Below, piece by piece: positions 33,843 through 45,945 of a stretch of 64,000 nt of DNA. Every line of letters begins with the position of its first letter. The first letter of the stretch is position 1. A program made the translations under genes and the position numbers. Under the pieces are notes generated by a model. The model was not told the origin of the DNA. It saw only the letters and a program-made list of their open reading frames with translations, and did not search any database. This DNA comes from Anastrepha obliqua (Eukaryota > Arthropoda > Insecta > Diptera > Tephritidae), in assembly GCF_027943255.1 (NCBI RefSeq), contig NC_072894.1:80391601-80455600 (forward strand). The letters run 5' to 3'.

Positions 33843-35314
33843 GTACTACATATTTTGACTCATTTTTTCATTTATTCTGAAAACATTTAGGTAAAATATT
33901 GCAAAACTAAAAAGGCCATAGCAAAGAAATTTGAGGTTTTACTATATGGATCTAGGTCTTTGATCAAGAGAAATCATTCCGCCCCCAGACAATGGCCCTC
34001 AAATTACTATGTTGTGTGTTATTTGTAGACCAGTGTAATCAAAATCGAACGATATTGACTAAACAGAAGAATAAAAGTAATCAAATAACGCAACAAATAG
34101 CAACTAACTCATTCAAACCAGTTTCCAAATCTCGAAACAAGGAAGCTATGTAAAGTATTTGATGTACCTACTTATACGCATACACACATACATCAGGGCA
34201 TATGCACATAAGTCAAGCGCAGAATACTTTGAAGAACCAACCACAAACTTGTTTTAGAACAAAGCGTAAAAATCAAATATGTGAATTGACTTCCACACTT
34301 CCACACAAAACGTTTAAGACCGCAAAGTGAGCCAAGTCAAATGGCGATTGCGGGCGAGTTGCGGTAAATAAGCAAACTTCTCTGGCGACATGGTAAGCCA
34401 AAACAATGCTGACTTAGTATGGATTGTATATTTGTAATACTAAGCATGTACATATATACGCTTAAATACATAGATAATACTGAAGCGTCACTGTGTGTTC
34501 TATGCAAGTATTTATTTACCACAAATATACGTATGTACATACCCACATCCTCGTATATTGCCACATAATAATTAAGGCACGCTGCTAAAAAATTGAGAGA
34601 AGATATGAAAAGCAAAAGTTATATGCCGGCGAATTCATTGAAAGGTAGTAACAGGATGGTTCAAGGTCATTGATGTGACGTGATTATGCGGTAGGGGATA
34701 GACACAGCTAAATAGGATGTACCAAATATAGGTATAAAGGGCTATTGAAATAACTAGAGCATGGTAAAGGTGTGCAATTTATAACATTTATGTGAATAAC
34801 AGATAGACATATATTACTTGTAGGTACTGTACATAAACATATAATCCTCCAAGTGAATGCTTTGGTACCGAACTGGTGCATTTCTAGGGAATTTTTTGTA
34901 CTAAGACTAGTTCGCTTGACTTCTCTACTCCATAAAAGAGCTGGTGAGATTTCCAAAATCATGTCGTAGAACGTGGCAATTGCCGTACATATTAGTTGGG
35001 AAATACCACAAAATTCGACGAATGTGAATAAATAAGTATCTGGCGCACTCTTTTTCAACCCACTGTTAGACTTGATGAATTTAATTAAACAAAACTGCAA
35101 ACTAATTAGATCCGCTGCTCTTGTTGTCATAGTCGATAGGCTGAAATATTGGCGTAACGGTCTAGGCTCGTTTGTTGGGACTATTGATTTTTGGATTATT
35201 GAATTAAAAAGCAAAACCAGCACCTTTCAGATTGGTTACCACAAATCAGTAGCACTCGTATGCCCCAGCAAAGGTGTTTTTAAAGAAGTAAGGACGAATG
35301 ACACAATCAGCCTA
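33843..35314. other. Non-coding, nothing recognised
   Basis: The stretch is AT-rich with TACATA microsatellites near 34440-34540. The 171-codon minus-strand ORF (34708-35223) has no motif I recognise and no codon signal; I do not call it a gene. Confidence 0.35.
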
Positions 35315-35316
35315 CG

Positions 35317-35960
35317 TTAGGTTAGGTTATAATGCCTGCCCAGAAAGTGGGCCCACTTGAACGAAGAATTTTAGTTCATGCTTTGTGATATCATTACAAG
35401 GGAAAAGAGGTGAAGGAAACCGATAGGGCGAAAAGAGACAGAGGAGGAGATGGGTTGGGAAAGCGGAGAGGGTTGAGTATTTGTGTATTATGAACGATGA
35501 CTAATTTGCGATAACGTTCGCCGCTTTATGATACTGATGAAGTTTATCAGATTTTCTATATCAAGGCCTGCTATAGCAGCAGGCGTAGGAAAGAAGTGAG
35601 AACCAAGATGTTTAAATTTTAGTCTTGCAAGAGCGCGGAAGCTAAGGAGAAGATGCAAAGATGATTCAACCTCATCCTCCCTATAGCTGACGCAAAAAGG
35701 ATTCGGAATAATTCCAAGCCTCACGGCGTGTATACCTCGTGGATAGTGCCCGTGAGGACACCCACGAAATTTGAGAGCTGAGAAATATCCCTCCAATGCC
35801 TCCGATCTACGCGTAGTCTTGCGTAGCCTAAGTGTTACACCCAGACCACTCTTTCCTTGATGAAATATGGGTGGTAATTTGTAGGGAATGCATTGCCACC
35901 TGGTGAAGCTCGTGTGGGTTGAAGCCGTCTCATATACAATAATTTTGTTTATTAACAATG
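35317..35960 (-). mobile_element. 3' part of an I-like LINE, second copy
   Basis: The minus-strand reading HGHYPRGIHAVRLGI, then FCVSYREDEVESS, HLLLSFRAL and FKHLGSHF parallels the fragment at 14.4-15.2 kb, so the two belong to related LINEs. It is the end of the RNase H region plus the 3' untranslated part, closing at 35317 with a tail of AACCTAACCTAA on the sense strand. A 156-codon ORF (35958-35488) survives by chance or recent decay; the upstream reverse transcriptase is absent. Confidence 0.7.
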
Positions 35961-38183
35961 TAGTTCATACAAAAATACGACTCGTCGCTACGAATTTTCG
36001 TGCTAAATTGTTGGCCTCTTCCAAACGTTCGGAAGCCCAGTCAGCGAACAAACAATTTATCTACGGCCATCAACTTTGAGCTTGGGTCGGCTGGATCTTT
36101 CCACGTTGTAGGCCCAAAACGCGTTGCAACATTCGCCAAGTTGAACCCTGCAAAAGGCCTTTGGTCCTTTGCACGGCAAGAAATTCACTATCTCGGGCTC
36201 TACTGCAGACTTTCACATACAGCAGCGATGTTCCCAGCCTATCTATCGTTCGGTTGAGCTACGAGTGTTGACTGGTTGTTCACCAAATGGTCTTTTCCAA
36301 TTTGTCCGCCCACTAAATGTTGAAGAGTGGACTTTGCAGGGCCAATGAGGAAACAATAGGTAGGTATGTCCAGCTCGCAACTTAGAACTGAGCCAAAATA
36401 AGTATTCTATGTTCAAACGCTCGAATATTTTGTTCCACATTCATCTCTAGCATGAATATGTGGGCATAAAAAACATCAAATGGAACCCAACATTTTCTCG
36501 CTACCATTCTAATAAATGCTTCGAATGCTAAGTTGCTGCGGAATGGGGGAAACCTTGAAGAACATTTGAAGGAAATAACAACAACATAGCTGTAACGAAT
36601 CAAAGTAATAATTAAAAAGCTGCTTGAAGTTTGTTGTGAAGGAGAAGAAAATGAAAAATATATAAAATTTTGAGTGGGAATATGTAGAAACGGTAAAATG
36701 AAAGTGTATCTGAAATTTAAGCGTTAAGTTAAGTGAAATTCATATGATTATTTGCGCTGCTACCTGAAAATGGGTGTCAAGCAGCAGGGAGCCTGCATGC
36801 TAATGTGATGCTGAGTTTAATCTTTTACGGTTCATTGATTATGTGCCAAGGTGGATTTATAAGGCTAAAGAAAAAAGTGAAGGAGTTTTAGTTGATAGTT
36901 ATGTATGTACTTATAAATAGCGTAAGCGAGAATGAGCTCTAAAATTTTTTTTATAATTAATGTTTATGATTGTAAAATGTTTTAGAAAGCGAATTATTAG
37001 AAATAAAAAATATTTGTTTATATCCCTCATGCCGATTGGACGTACTTTGCTTCATTATGTATACGATTAAGCATGAATGTATTGTTGTGTGAGTGATCAC
37101 GTCATATATCATGATCAAGTAATTACAGTTATGAGTTAGTATGATTTTAGACAGGTGCACAGTGGTGCTGAAATCGGAAAAGGTGATCAAAAGTTAAAAA
37201 ACCAAGTTTCTAATTCTATTTTTTCTATAGCTTAAATAATTATTGAGACACAAAAAAAATTATTTTAGGTATAAAGTGGGCGTGCCTTTTTTGTATTGCC
37301 CATTTAGTCTTCACGGCTCATAGCATCTATTGGCCGATCACTGGAGTCCTGTACATGACTAGAAAACTCTTTACATTACATGAGGTATAACGTAGGACAT
37401 TTGGTTGGCCCAGAACCTCTGGTGATTCTACCTCAATTTAGATCGGGATTTCTTCTTCTTCTTTATTTGCTATTCATAATCGAATGAAGGCGATTATACA
37501 ATTTAAAAGTAATATAATATACTTTTTTTTACAATTTTTTTAAATTTAAATTTTGAACTATATTTATCCTTATTTTCATTGTTTCGTAATTAATTAATTA
37601 TCACAAGTATGTTTGAAAATGAGCTGTCAAGAGCTACCCACTGGAAGGCAGTGGAGCTGTGAAGTATTGAACTTTCCGTGCAAAGAGTGGTACATCTATT
37701 GGTATTTTTAAGTCACATTGACACTTACAACTATTTTGGGCCAAAAAAGTGATAGACCACTCAGTATCATTTAGCCGCGGTGCGAAATTAATATTTTTAC
37801 GCTTGAATTATCTAGAGGAGAATTCTGCACTTTTCTGCACTTTACGTAAGGTTGAATTAATACAAATATTGAAGCCAAATAACCATTCGTTTCGATATAG
37901 CTTCGGTTTCTTGTTATCCCTACGGTTTTGGCAAAAAGTCATACCTTCGAATGAGTAAATGAATGAAAAGTCATACTTTCACATTTTTAAATTCGAGTAT
38001 TTGGCACTCAGAAAACCTACGCGTAGGCATAGAGGCGTTAATGCTTCAGAAACTAATAACTCATTGCAGAGGTTTTTGTAGCGACAACGCTATTTGCCTT
38101 TTTTTTGAAAATGTAAACATTATTGATCAACGTAGTTACAGTCGCATGCTGGCCAATTTTGTTTTGACAGTTTATTGAAAATA
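35961..38183. other. Non-coding, nothing recognised
   Basis: No gene is supported. Bases 35990-36260 are GC-richer and carry an 85-codon ORF without motifs; this may be part of the LINE upstream. Confidence 0.35.
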
Positions 38184-38285
38184 TGGATGTGGGCGAATTC
38201 GTGTTTCAGCAGCATGGCGCTAAGTGCCAATCAAGCCATTCAATAATCGATTTTTTCGCACTAAGCTCGATAAGCATGTAAACCG
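38184..38285 (+). pseudogene. DDE transposase fragment, second catalytic Asp lost
   Basis: The plus strand reads MDVGEFVFQQHGAKCQSSHS. In mariner-superfamily transposases this block is FQQDGAxxHxS with the second catalytic Asp, here replaced by His. Only about 30 codons are recognisable. Confidence 0.45.
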
Positions 38286-38329
38286 CCGTGTCAGTGATAA
38301 TATTCTAGACTGATTTCTTTAAATGCTGA

Positions 38330-39000
38330 TAGGTTAGGTTAGGTTGAAGTGGTTGTCCACTAGGGGACACACTCAGGCTCATAGCCCATTGTGATGCTGC
38401 ATGGGGAACTTGTTCTTGTGTCTCCTAAAAGCAGAGTGTATTTTTCAAAATTTTTGGAAGATCCTTGATATCGACAAAATGGTGAGTCTACGACTGGATA
38501 GAGCAGGACAGGAGCACAAAAGGTGTGCGACCGTCTCTTCCATCCTCTGGGCGTGTCTGTGGATTGGGCAAGACCCCGTTATCAGTATGTTAAGACTGTG
38601 CTTGTCTCGTCGTAGCAGAAGTTCTGTGCGTTTAGCATTGAGAGTCGGTCACAGTTGTCGGGCGATTGTGCAAGTGGTTTCATGTTTGCAATGGTATGCC
38701 TCTGCGATTGTCTATGTACAAATTGGCCCATGAAATTTGGTGTCGAGCTTCGCTAGTTCATCGACTCTGCAGTTACCATCAATGTCACAATGATCAGACA
38801 CCCATGTTACCATTAGGGGAAATAAGTCAGCCATCTCGTTAAGAGATTTGCGGCATTTTACGGCTCCCTTGAAGCTGTCGTTGTGAGGGATTTTATCGTC
38901 GCCAGGCTATTAGAGCAAATGTATATATCATTTCCAGGTATTGCAACACACTCTACCAGTGTCACGACTTTTATTATTGCCATCAGTTCAGCCTGAAAGG
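38330..39000 (-). mobile_element. RNase H end of a different I-like LINE
   Basis: On the minus strand one can follow QAELMAIIKVVTLVECV, a SNSLATIKSL block, VTWVSDHCDIDGNCRVDELA (decayed WVPGHxxIxGNxxADELA) and AHLLCSCPALS in the order of a LINE RNase H domain. In-frame stops are present. The 3' end closes at 38330-38345 with three TTAGG-type units on the plus strand. The sequence differs from the 14- and 35-kb copies, so it is a separate family. Confidence 0.75.
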
Positions 39001-40579
39001 CATTACAGTAGTCGGGAAGCCGAAAACTGATATCAAATCCTGATGCTAAGTCGAAAATTGCACAAATTTTTCAGTTCTTTTAGATACGATTGCTCAGCAA
39101 TAAGAAGCTGAAATAGTTGCGGAAGTCATCGGAAATGTGCTGCAAATTTGGGTTGGCAGTTTGACATTCGGCAAAGAAATCGTTGAAAAATATTAAAGCT
39201 ATTTTCATTAAATTTTGTCGAAGTTTTGCCATTTTTATTTGGCAAACTTTAGTACAACTTTTGTGGACGGAAACCACCGAACGCACCACGCAATCGAAAT
39301 ATCCTGAAAAAATTGTTTCATTCTTGTAAATACTACCCGATTTATAATCTTACGAGCATAGTCCAGTGGCACTGCCTGTATTTCATTGCTTACAAAAATT
39401 AAAATAAAAGTTAATCTTTTAACATCACTTGAATTCCATTTAAAACATTACTAAATTACATGCGTTAATAATTCTGAAATAAGTTCGTACAGAAAAATAG
39501 GAATTCTGGCAAACATACTCTAAATAATTTCTTACATCACATAGAAAAATATTGAAATATTATATTTACAAACCTACATACGAATTTAAATTTTTGAAAG
39601 CACACATACATGCAAATATATGTGCCTTTGTAGTATTCTTTGGCCATAGGAAACAGAAAAAATTACAAAACAACCCAACATACGAATATTTATTTTCCTC
39701 CATATGCTTGCAATAAAACTAAAAATATGTGGATGAGTAAGAACCAAATTTGTTTCAAGTACTCACGCGTACTAGTAGTGAATATTATGCAAGAAATGGC
39801 TGGAATTTGGCAGAAGGAAAGACGAAAATTGGAAACATATTTCAACACAATACCAAATTTATTAGAAAACTGATCGGATGTGCGAAGAAAAATTTAGACA
39901 TATGTATGCATTAGGGATGTGGATATTATATTCATTAGGGATGTGGAAAGTAGTGGAAAATTTTGATTCTGGGACTTCGGCATATTTTGAAAGTAACCCC
40001 GGTATTTCGGGACTCATTGCGGGATCCACCTCGGGACATAAAAATAAAATCCAATAGCTGCAAATAGTAAACATATCATGAAACTGAGTAAGTTTTTGTT
40101 GCTTATGGGACAGTAAGACCCATTTTCAATTTAGGGTGAACTGATTTTAAGAATCTCATATTTCTTAAAGTAAAAATATTTTTAAATTGTATTTAAATAA
40201 ACACGTTAAAAACAACAAAAAAAATATATGTATATACATATATAGCAACTAGGAAATGCCTTCTTTGGCTTGTCTTCTAAAAATTTGTAAGCAACAAAAG
40301 TTTAGTCAGTTCGACTGCAAATTCAAACCAATTTACGCCATAATTTAAATATAAGTAAATTAAAACAAGTACCTTAAAATCACCGGGATTTAGAGATTCT
40401 CAACTCTAGTGCACACATATTTCTATTCGTATATGAGAACACTGTATAATGCCAAATGGACTAGTTTTAATAATTAAATATTTTGTTACTATCTTCAAAT
40501 AGCAATTGGTCTTATGCAGAGCTCGTGAAAGCAAGCAAACAATGTAGTCATAAAATTGATCATTACGTTAATTCAGACA
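39001..40579. other. Non-coding, nothing recognised
   Basis: No gene is seen. A CATTAGGGATGTGGA unit occurs twice, at about 39910 and 39931, in what may be another degraded repeat. Confidence 0.4.
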
Positions 40580-40873
40580 GTAGTAGCCATAGCCAAATGG
40601 GTTGGTGCGTGACTACCATTCGGAATTCAGAGAGAACGTAGGCCCGAACCTCGGTGGGAAATCAAAATAAAGGAAAAGTTTTTTCTTATAGCAGTCGCCC
40701 GTCGGCAGACAATGGCAAACCTCCGAGTGTATTTCTGCCATGAAAAAGCTCCTCATAAAAAATATCTACCGTTCGGAGTCGGCTTGAAACTGTAGGTCCC
40801 TCTATTTGTGAACACAAATAGGAGGAGGAGCTCGGCCAAACACCCAAAATGAGTGTATGCGCGAATTATATAA
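40580..40873 (+). mobile_element. tRNA-derived SINE, nearly full length
   Basis: This is the most complete copy here. The head has the A box TAGCCAAATGGGTTGGT and a mutated B box (GGCCCGAACC instead of GGTTCGAATC). The body has GGCAGACAATGGCAAACC, ATGAAAAAGCTCCTCAT and CCGTTCGGAGTCGGC, the AGGAGGAGCTCGGCC block, and a GCGCGAATTATATA end. At about 295 bp it defines the family's likely length. The mutated B box probably reduces polymerase III transcription. Confidence 0.8.
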
Positions 40874-41279
40874 ACATAGTAGCCGTGCTAGTTTGATACT
40901 GTAACTGATGTTGTGAGAAGTAATTAGTTTGCTTATTTTCTTTGCTTTGTTGAATAAACTGAATAAACTCCAAACTCTCACACTATCACCCCACCACCAC
41001 CGTGTTTCACTGATGGCAATAAATTTTCTTTTTTCAGCGCTGTTTCAGATTTTCCAATCACAATTTTTCCTCCTTTGATTATGAAAATGCAAAACCTGAT
41101 TTCATCCTAAGAAATAATCTTTTTCCAAAATTCTGCTAGCGAGAGTTATTCTTTACTTCATCTCAATTCGCACTTACTGAAAGCTAAAGTCATGGTGACA
41201 GTTGTAGCGCAAGGAATGAAAGGAGGAATATAGAAACAAAATATAAAAAATCTAATGCGTACAGGTGAAAGCAACTTCC
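40874..41279. other. Non-coding, nothing recognised
   Basis: No gene is identified. Confidence 0.4.
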
Positions 41280-41785
41280 CTATACTATAATAAAGGGCAG
41301 TTTATTTGGCTCACCATTTGAAATTTAATTCGGTTGTAAATAGGATAGGCTTAAATATTTTTTTTATCGCAAAGAGTAAATCTTGTAATTAAACATAGTA
41401 CGTACATACATAGTCTCATTCAAATTCGCTACACAGCTGACTTTGCAGTAGATAATTCTGTCGACCTAATTTTTCAGTTCATTTTCGCAGGTTTCAGTAC
41501 TTATTACACCACTGACCACTCCGATTTCATGTTTCAACTCTTGAATCGTCTCTGGATGGCTGGCGTGCTATTTACACTTAGCAGCAATTCAGTTCCCACC
41601 GGTGAGGTGAAAAACAAATTCATCTGAAAATATGATTTTTTGATCAAAATGCTGACCTTTAACCAACTCAACTTCAGAAATATATTTTAAATATTTACCA
41701 CACCATAAATATTTATTTTATCGTATTAGCCATGGGTGTGAAAGTCGTCAAATTTCAAACGCTGTTGGGCCACCCTGTATATCTT
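41280..41785 (-). mobile_element. Internally deleted DDE transposon, same family as 23.6 kb
   Basis: The right end reads TTTCAAACGCTGTTGGGCCACCCTGTATA; its complement begins CAGGGTGGCCCAACAGCG and runs into TTTGAAATTTGA. The left end near 41290 has GGCTCACCATTTGAAATTTA in inverse orientation. Between them, a stretch starting TTTCATGTTTCAACTCTTGA matches the transposase remnant near 23840. At about 500 bp, most of the transposase has gone. Confidence 0.55.
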
Positions 41786-42854
41786 CTGAAGTTGTCGAAA
41801 ATCATAAGACGATTAACTGGAAAAATAAGAGCAAATTTCAAGAATGCCAATCAACGAGTCTGCAAAAGTAACAAAAGCAACCGCTACTTTTTTAATGCCA
41901 ACACTTCTCTGCATACATATGTACATTCACACCATACATACTTGACCATAGGTGAATACTGCCTATACATTTTGTCTCTATTCATTTTTATGTCATTCCA
42001 GTTGTGGAGCGCGAACTTTGCCTCTCCGCTTGACTTGATTAATTGCACGCACACGAGTACAATGCCTATTCGAACACCAATAAACAATTAAAATACATTT
42101 ATACTTATATACATATGGCATGGAAGGCTTCTATGTACACGCATACTAAAGCCATTCAGGTGCAAATGAAGGTGTTTACTTAAAAAAGAAAGCGGATCGT
42201 AAGTTTGTTTACGATCGAAGTGTTCAAGTTCTCTAAAAATCAACAAAAACAAAATGATATTAATAGCTATGAAAATGGTTGGTATTCGATTACAGTCGCA
42301 ACATTACTACATGCATATGTATGTACATAACATACATACATGTATGCATTTTATGTTCAATTACTCCATAACAGCAACCATCTATGCAAACGGGGGTGCT
42401 CAATTACAATAGAAGCTGGAAATGTGTTGAAAGCGAGAGTTTTTCGTTTTTATAGGGCACATTTTTTATTAATACTTATATTTTTGTTTGCGATAAAAAT
42501 AAACAAACTCTTCATACCTACTGTCACAGTTCATGCATACACTAATGTATATTGTACACGTAAGTACTCGTATGTACCTATGTCCATATGCATAGGATAA
42601 TCGTAGAGCCAGTAAAACTCCATATGGAACTATGAACGCCTGCAGCATCACTAACAAATATCTTTATTGAAGTAATTACCTGGCAGTCAAACCTATTTGT
42701 TCTGTACTACCTTAGGGACAATTGGTCTTCTATCTTTTTTGAATTGTAGCGGCAGGGATTTTGAACACCGCTTTGTCCTACGAAATGTCAATTTCCGGCT
42801 TATGCATCAGCATTATAGCATTTAACAAACTAGACAGCCTTACATAAGGATTAT
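41786..42854. other. Non-coding; TACATA microsatellite fragments
   Basis: No gene is supported. ATACATATG/GTACATAC runs lie near 41915-41940 and 42310-42345. Confidence 0.4.
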
Positions 42855-43305
42855 ATTAGTTATTAACCTAGCAACGAAATAGGTATGAACTGGTTGTGGA
42901 ACAGTTATTGACTAGTTACGAAGTAGTTATATACTAGTTATGAACTAGTTTTTGTCAAATTATTAACTAATTATTGACTAGTTATAAACTAGTTAACAAC
43001 TACGTATGAACTAGTCATCAACTAGTTGTTGACTACTTATGAACTAGTTATCAACTAATTATAAATTAGTTTTTGTCTAATTATAAACTAGTTGTTGACT
43101 AGTTGTAAAATAGTTATTGACTAGTTATGAACTAGTTACGTACTAGTTATTGACTAGTTATGAGTTAGTTTTTGCTATTGACTTGTTATGAACTAGTTAT
43201 TGACTTGTTATAAACAAGTTATTGACTAGTTAAGAACTAGTTATTGACTAGTTATAAACCAGTTATTGACTAGTTATTGACTAGTTGTGTACTAGTAATT
43301 AACTA
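42855..43305. repeat. CTAGTTA palindromic minisatellite, long copy
   Basis: About 450 bases of degenerate tandem units are mostly TTGACTAGTTA and TGAACTAGTTA in alternation, giving a dimer near 22 bp. The core ACTAGT/AACTAGTT is its own complement, so single strands can fold on many registers. The unit and the downstream flank resemble the array at 21570-21768. Confidence 0.85.
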
Positions 43306-44579
43306 GCTTGCAATGGATAAATAAGGAGTTGATTGAGTCCATAAACATTCATATACGCCTACACTTAACGTTTTACGTCCTTAACTTCTAAATGGTAATT
43401 GTGAAACTGGTACCCTTATAGTCACTTTAAAACTAGTATGTCCAATTTATTTTCTAGAATACTTGCTGAGTAGCTGGGTTGTTTTACTTTAGGCTAGGTA
43501 TGCATACATAGCTGTTTAGATATTTGAATGTATGCCTACGGTTTCGTTAAAATTACTCTGCTTTTTCCCTGGTTTTTATTTACACTTTCATTGCATCTGC
43601 TAAACTCTCGCAGACGTATCGTTTTTCCTTTTGTTTTATAAATTACGTCACAATTGTTGGTTGTGTAATATTGTTGTTACATTTGAAAACTAAACAATAA
43701 TGAACATTTTATATTTACTTATTATGTGCGTGCGCTCATTTCACTGCATTGCACAGTGTAAATTTACTAGGCGGGCGCCGTGACTTAATACGCTGTTCAG
43801 CTTATACCCTGGTTTCAGTCCGAATTGAAAAAAGTTCAGTCTAACTAAATGTTATTTCTTATAGTGACAATGAAATATGTATGGGTGAATTTCTGCCAAA
43901 TTATTTTCCCATTAGAATCAACTCTAAACTGTCATTTGAAATAGAAATAAAATAATAAGGCTCCCAATTTGTTGTGTAACATCAAGACGCACACCTCAAA
44001 TTGCAGAATAGGCTTGTCTCACATATCTTTCACTAATGTGTGCGCCTTATGCCTTACATATACTCGTATTGTTACAGATCTTACGTGCTGCGCTGCCCAC
44101 AAATAGTCTTTCATTTCGCATAACACAACCCGGTCCAAAAAATTGTTTCCTTAAAAATAAATAAATAAATAAGTTTACGTGAGGTGAAACTTCAACTTGG
44201 GGAATATTAGGTGGGTACAGCGACTGTGGTAAGCTGTGTTGCGAGTTCTACGAGTTATAAATACATTTTTGGAATTTAATGGCCACACTTCGCATAGCGA
44301 CTCCAAGTCCATTATTCCAAAAATATTTTTTAAATAAAACACGTTGTGAATATGAACCCAATTGGAACATAAATAAGATTTTTCGCAAAACTCCGATACC
44401 AGCGCCACCTAACATTTAATTTTAGATTTCGGGCTATAAAAACCAAGTGGAATATATCGACACAAGGGCTATTTAGCAGCTCCCTTTTTCCAAATATATT
44501 TCTTCTCATGTAGTTAATGGACAGGGCATCCCCCATATAGTCATTTCTTTTAAAAAATTAAAAAAAATTTAGAAAAATA
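43306..44579. other. Non-coding, nothing recognised
   Basis: The first part may be flank of the minisatellite-bearing element. No gene is seen. Confidence 0.4.
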
Positions 44580-45092
44580 AATTTTTTCGGTATATTTTTG
44601 GTTTATTCAAAAGAGTACACATTCTCTTTATTTTCGTAATACCGTTTCATTCATCTTCCTGCCATAGTTGGCTTCGCAGTAGCTTATCCCGTTAACCCAG
44701 TTTTCCAAAACCTTGGTGACGGTTTCTGGCTGTGTCTAAGAATGGATTGCTCGATATTCAACTTAAGGGCCTGATTCGTTAATGGATTGCACAGGGCCTC
44801 CACGTGCAGGTTCTCCCAAACAAACGACGTGGCTGGTTAACATAGCTGCCGAGACGAAAATGTGCTTCGACAGAAAATATGATTGTTGTATATTGTTTTC
44901 AATAAACGCACTGTTTTGGTCACACAACATTGGCCTTGGAAATAAGTTTGCAAAGCGTAAAGTGATTAATTTTCGTTCTGCGGAGGTATGATAATGATTT
45001 TCTGCCAAGTTTTCCAGAGGTAATGAGCTCTCACTATAAATAGCATGTGTGATGAAATAAAAATCACTATATGTATGAACCACCCTGTATAT
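44580..45092 (-). pseudogene. DDE transposon remnant (C-terminal transposase end and terminal repeat)
   Basis: The minus strand near 44640-44720 reads VTKVLENWVNGISYCEANYG and then MNETVLRK, matching the C-terminal block of mariner-superfamily transposases (a VxENWxxRIxYC region, then a GGHMNEIIF-type end). At 45076-45090 ACCACCCTGTATA resembles the terminal repeat of such elements. The 106-codon ORF at 44763-45083 has no motif and may be non-coding filler. Confidence 0.45.
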
Positions 45093-45445
45093 TTCGAGTA
45101 TGAACTAAATCGAACCATAAATACGATTTACAAACAAAGAAACGAACTGTCATATTTATAAGAAAAGGGAACAGGTAAAGAGAGATCTTACTTTAAATGT
45201 AATACGTGTTGTATGAGCGATTTTTTTTTGTCCTTTACACTGGTGACCGTAAAAATACGTATGTTTGTATATCTCTTCGAGATATACCCTAAACTGTAGG
45301 GCTGGGTAAGTAGAAACCAAGCATGTTTCGAATTTTGAATTGGCCATCAAATTCTGGGCCAGAGCATGAAGGTAAACCATAAAACAAATTTGAGATTTTT
45401 GTGATGACTACTTTCAACTAATTTTGCGCGGCCGTTTGGAAATGA
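45093..45445. other. Non-coding, nothing recognised
   Basis: No gene is identified. Confidence 0.4.
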
Positions 45446-45598
45446 ACAGGTTCGAAACCACGGGAATGAGACATCTCCGTTCGAAAGGGGAGTAAAACTG
45501 GAGACTCCTTCATTTGTGGAAAACATCAAAACGCCCACCAAAAATAGGTGGAGGAGCTTAGCTAAACTTCCAGGATGAGGATGAGCGCCAATTATATA
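45446..45598 (+). mobile_element. SINE with internal deletion
   Basis: A B-box GGTTCGAA at 45449 is followed closely by the 3' body (TCCGTTCGAA, CATTTGTGGAAAACATCAA, TAGGTGGAGGAGCTTAGC) and the end GCGCCAATTATATA. The middle of the SINE is missing. Confidence 0.65.
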
Positions 45599-45945
45599 AT
45601 CCCAGGAGCATTCATTAAAGGTGATGGCACTAGACCAACAACAACGTGTTGTACATTGGAATGTCACGACAAAAGGAAATAGAAAAGAAAAAGAAAAGGA
45701 CAGACTGCGTTGAACAGCCGAAATGTAGTTGGAGCTTGAGGCATACAAAGTATGGAACGGCTTTTTGTTATTTAATTTTGTGCTGTCCTAACTTACACGG
45801 CGAAAAAGTAAATCAGTTGATCCACTGCAATCACCTGTAACATATGCGTCTTGAAATTACTCTCCATTATGTTTACAATGAGTTATAAATTATGAAAATC
45901 TAAACAGGTTCCGCGAAATTTTTTTTTATTTTTTTTAATGTCCAT
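45599..45945. other. Non-coding, nothing recognised
   Basis: No gene is supported. The ORFs here overlap the SINE or lack motifs. Confidence 0.4.

Noticed and set aside
34708..35223. 171-codon minus-strand ORF
   Set aside because: It is the longest ORF outside the elements, but it has no motif, no good start context and no splice or promoter signals, and the composition is like its neighbourhood.
35488..35958. 156-codon ORF as an independent gene
   Set aside because: The sequence matches the C-terminal RNase H part of the LINE family also seen at 14.7-15.1 kb. It is a fragment, not a host gene.
38330..38345. TTAGG repeats as an interstitial telomere
   Set aside because: Only two to three units are present and always at the 3' end of LINE fragments; flies do not use TTAGG telomeres.
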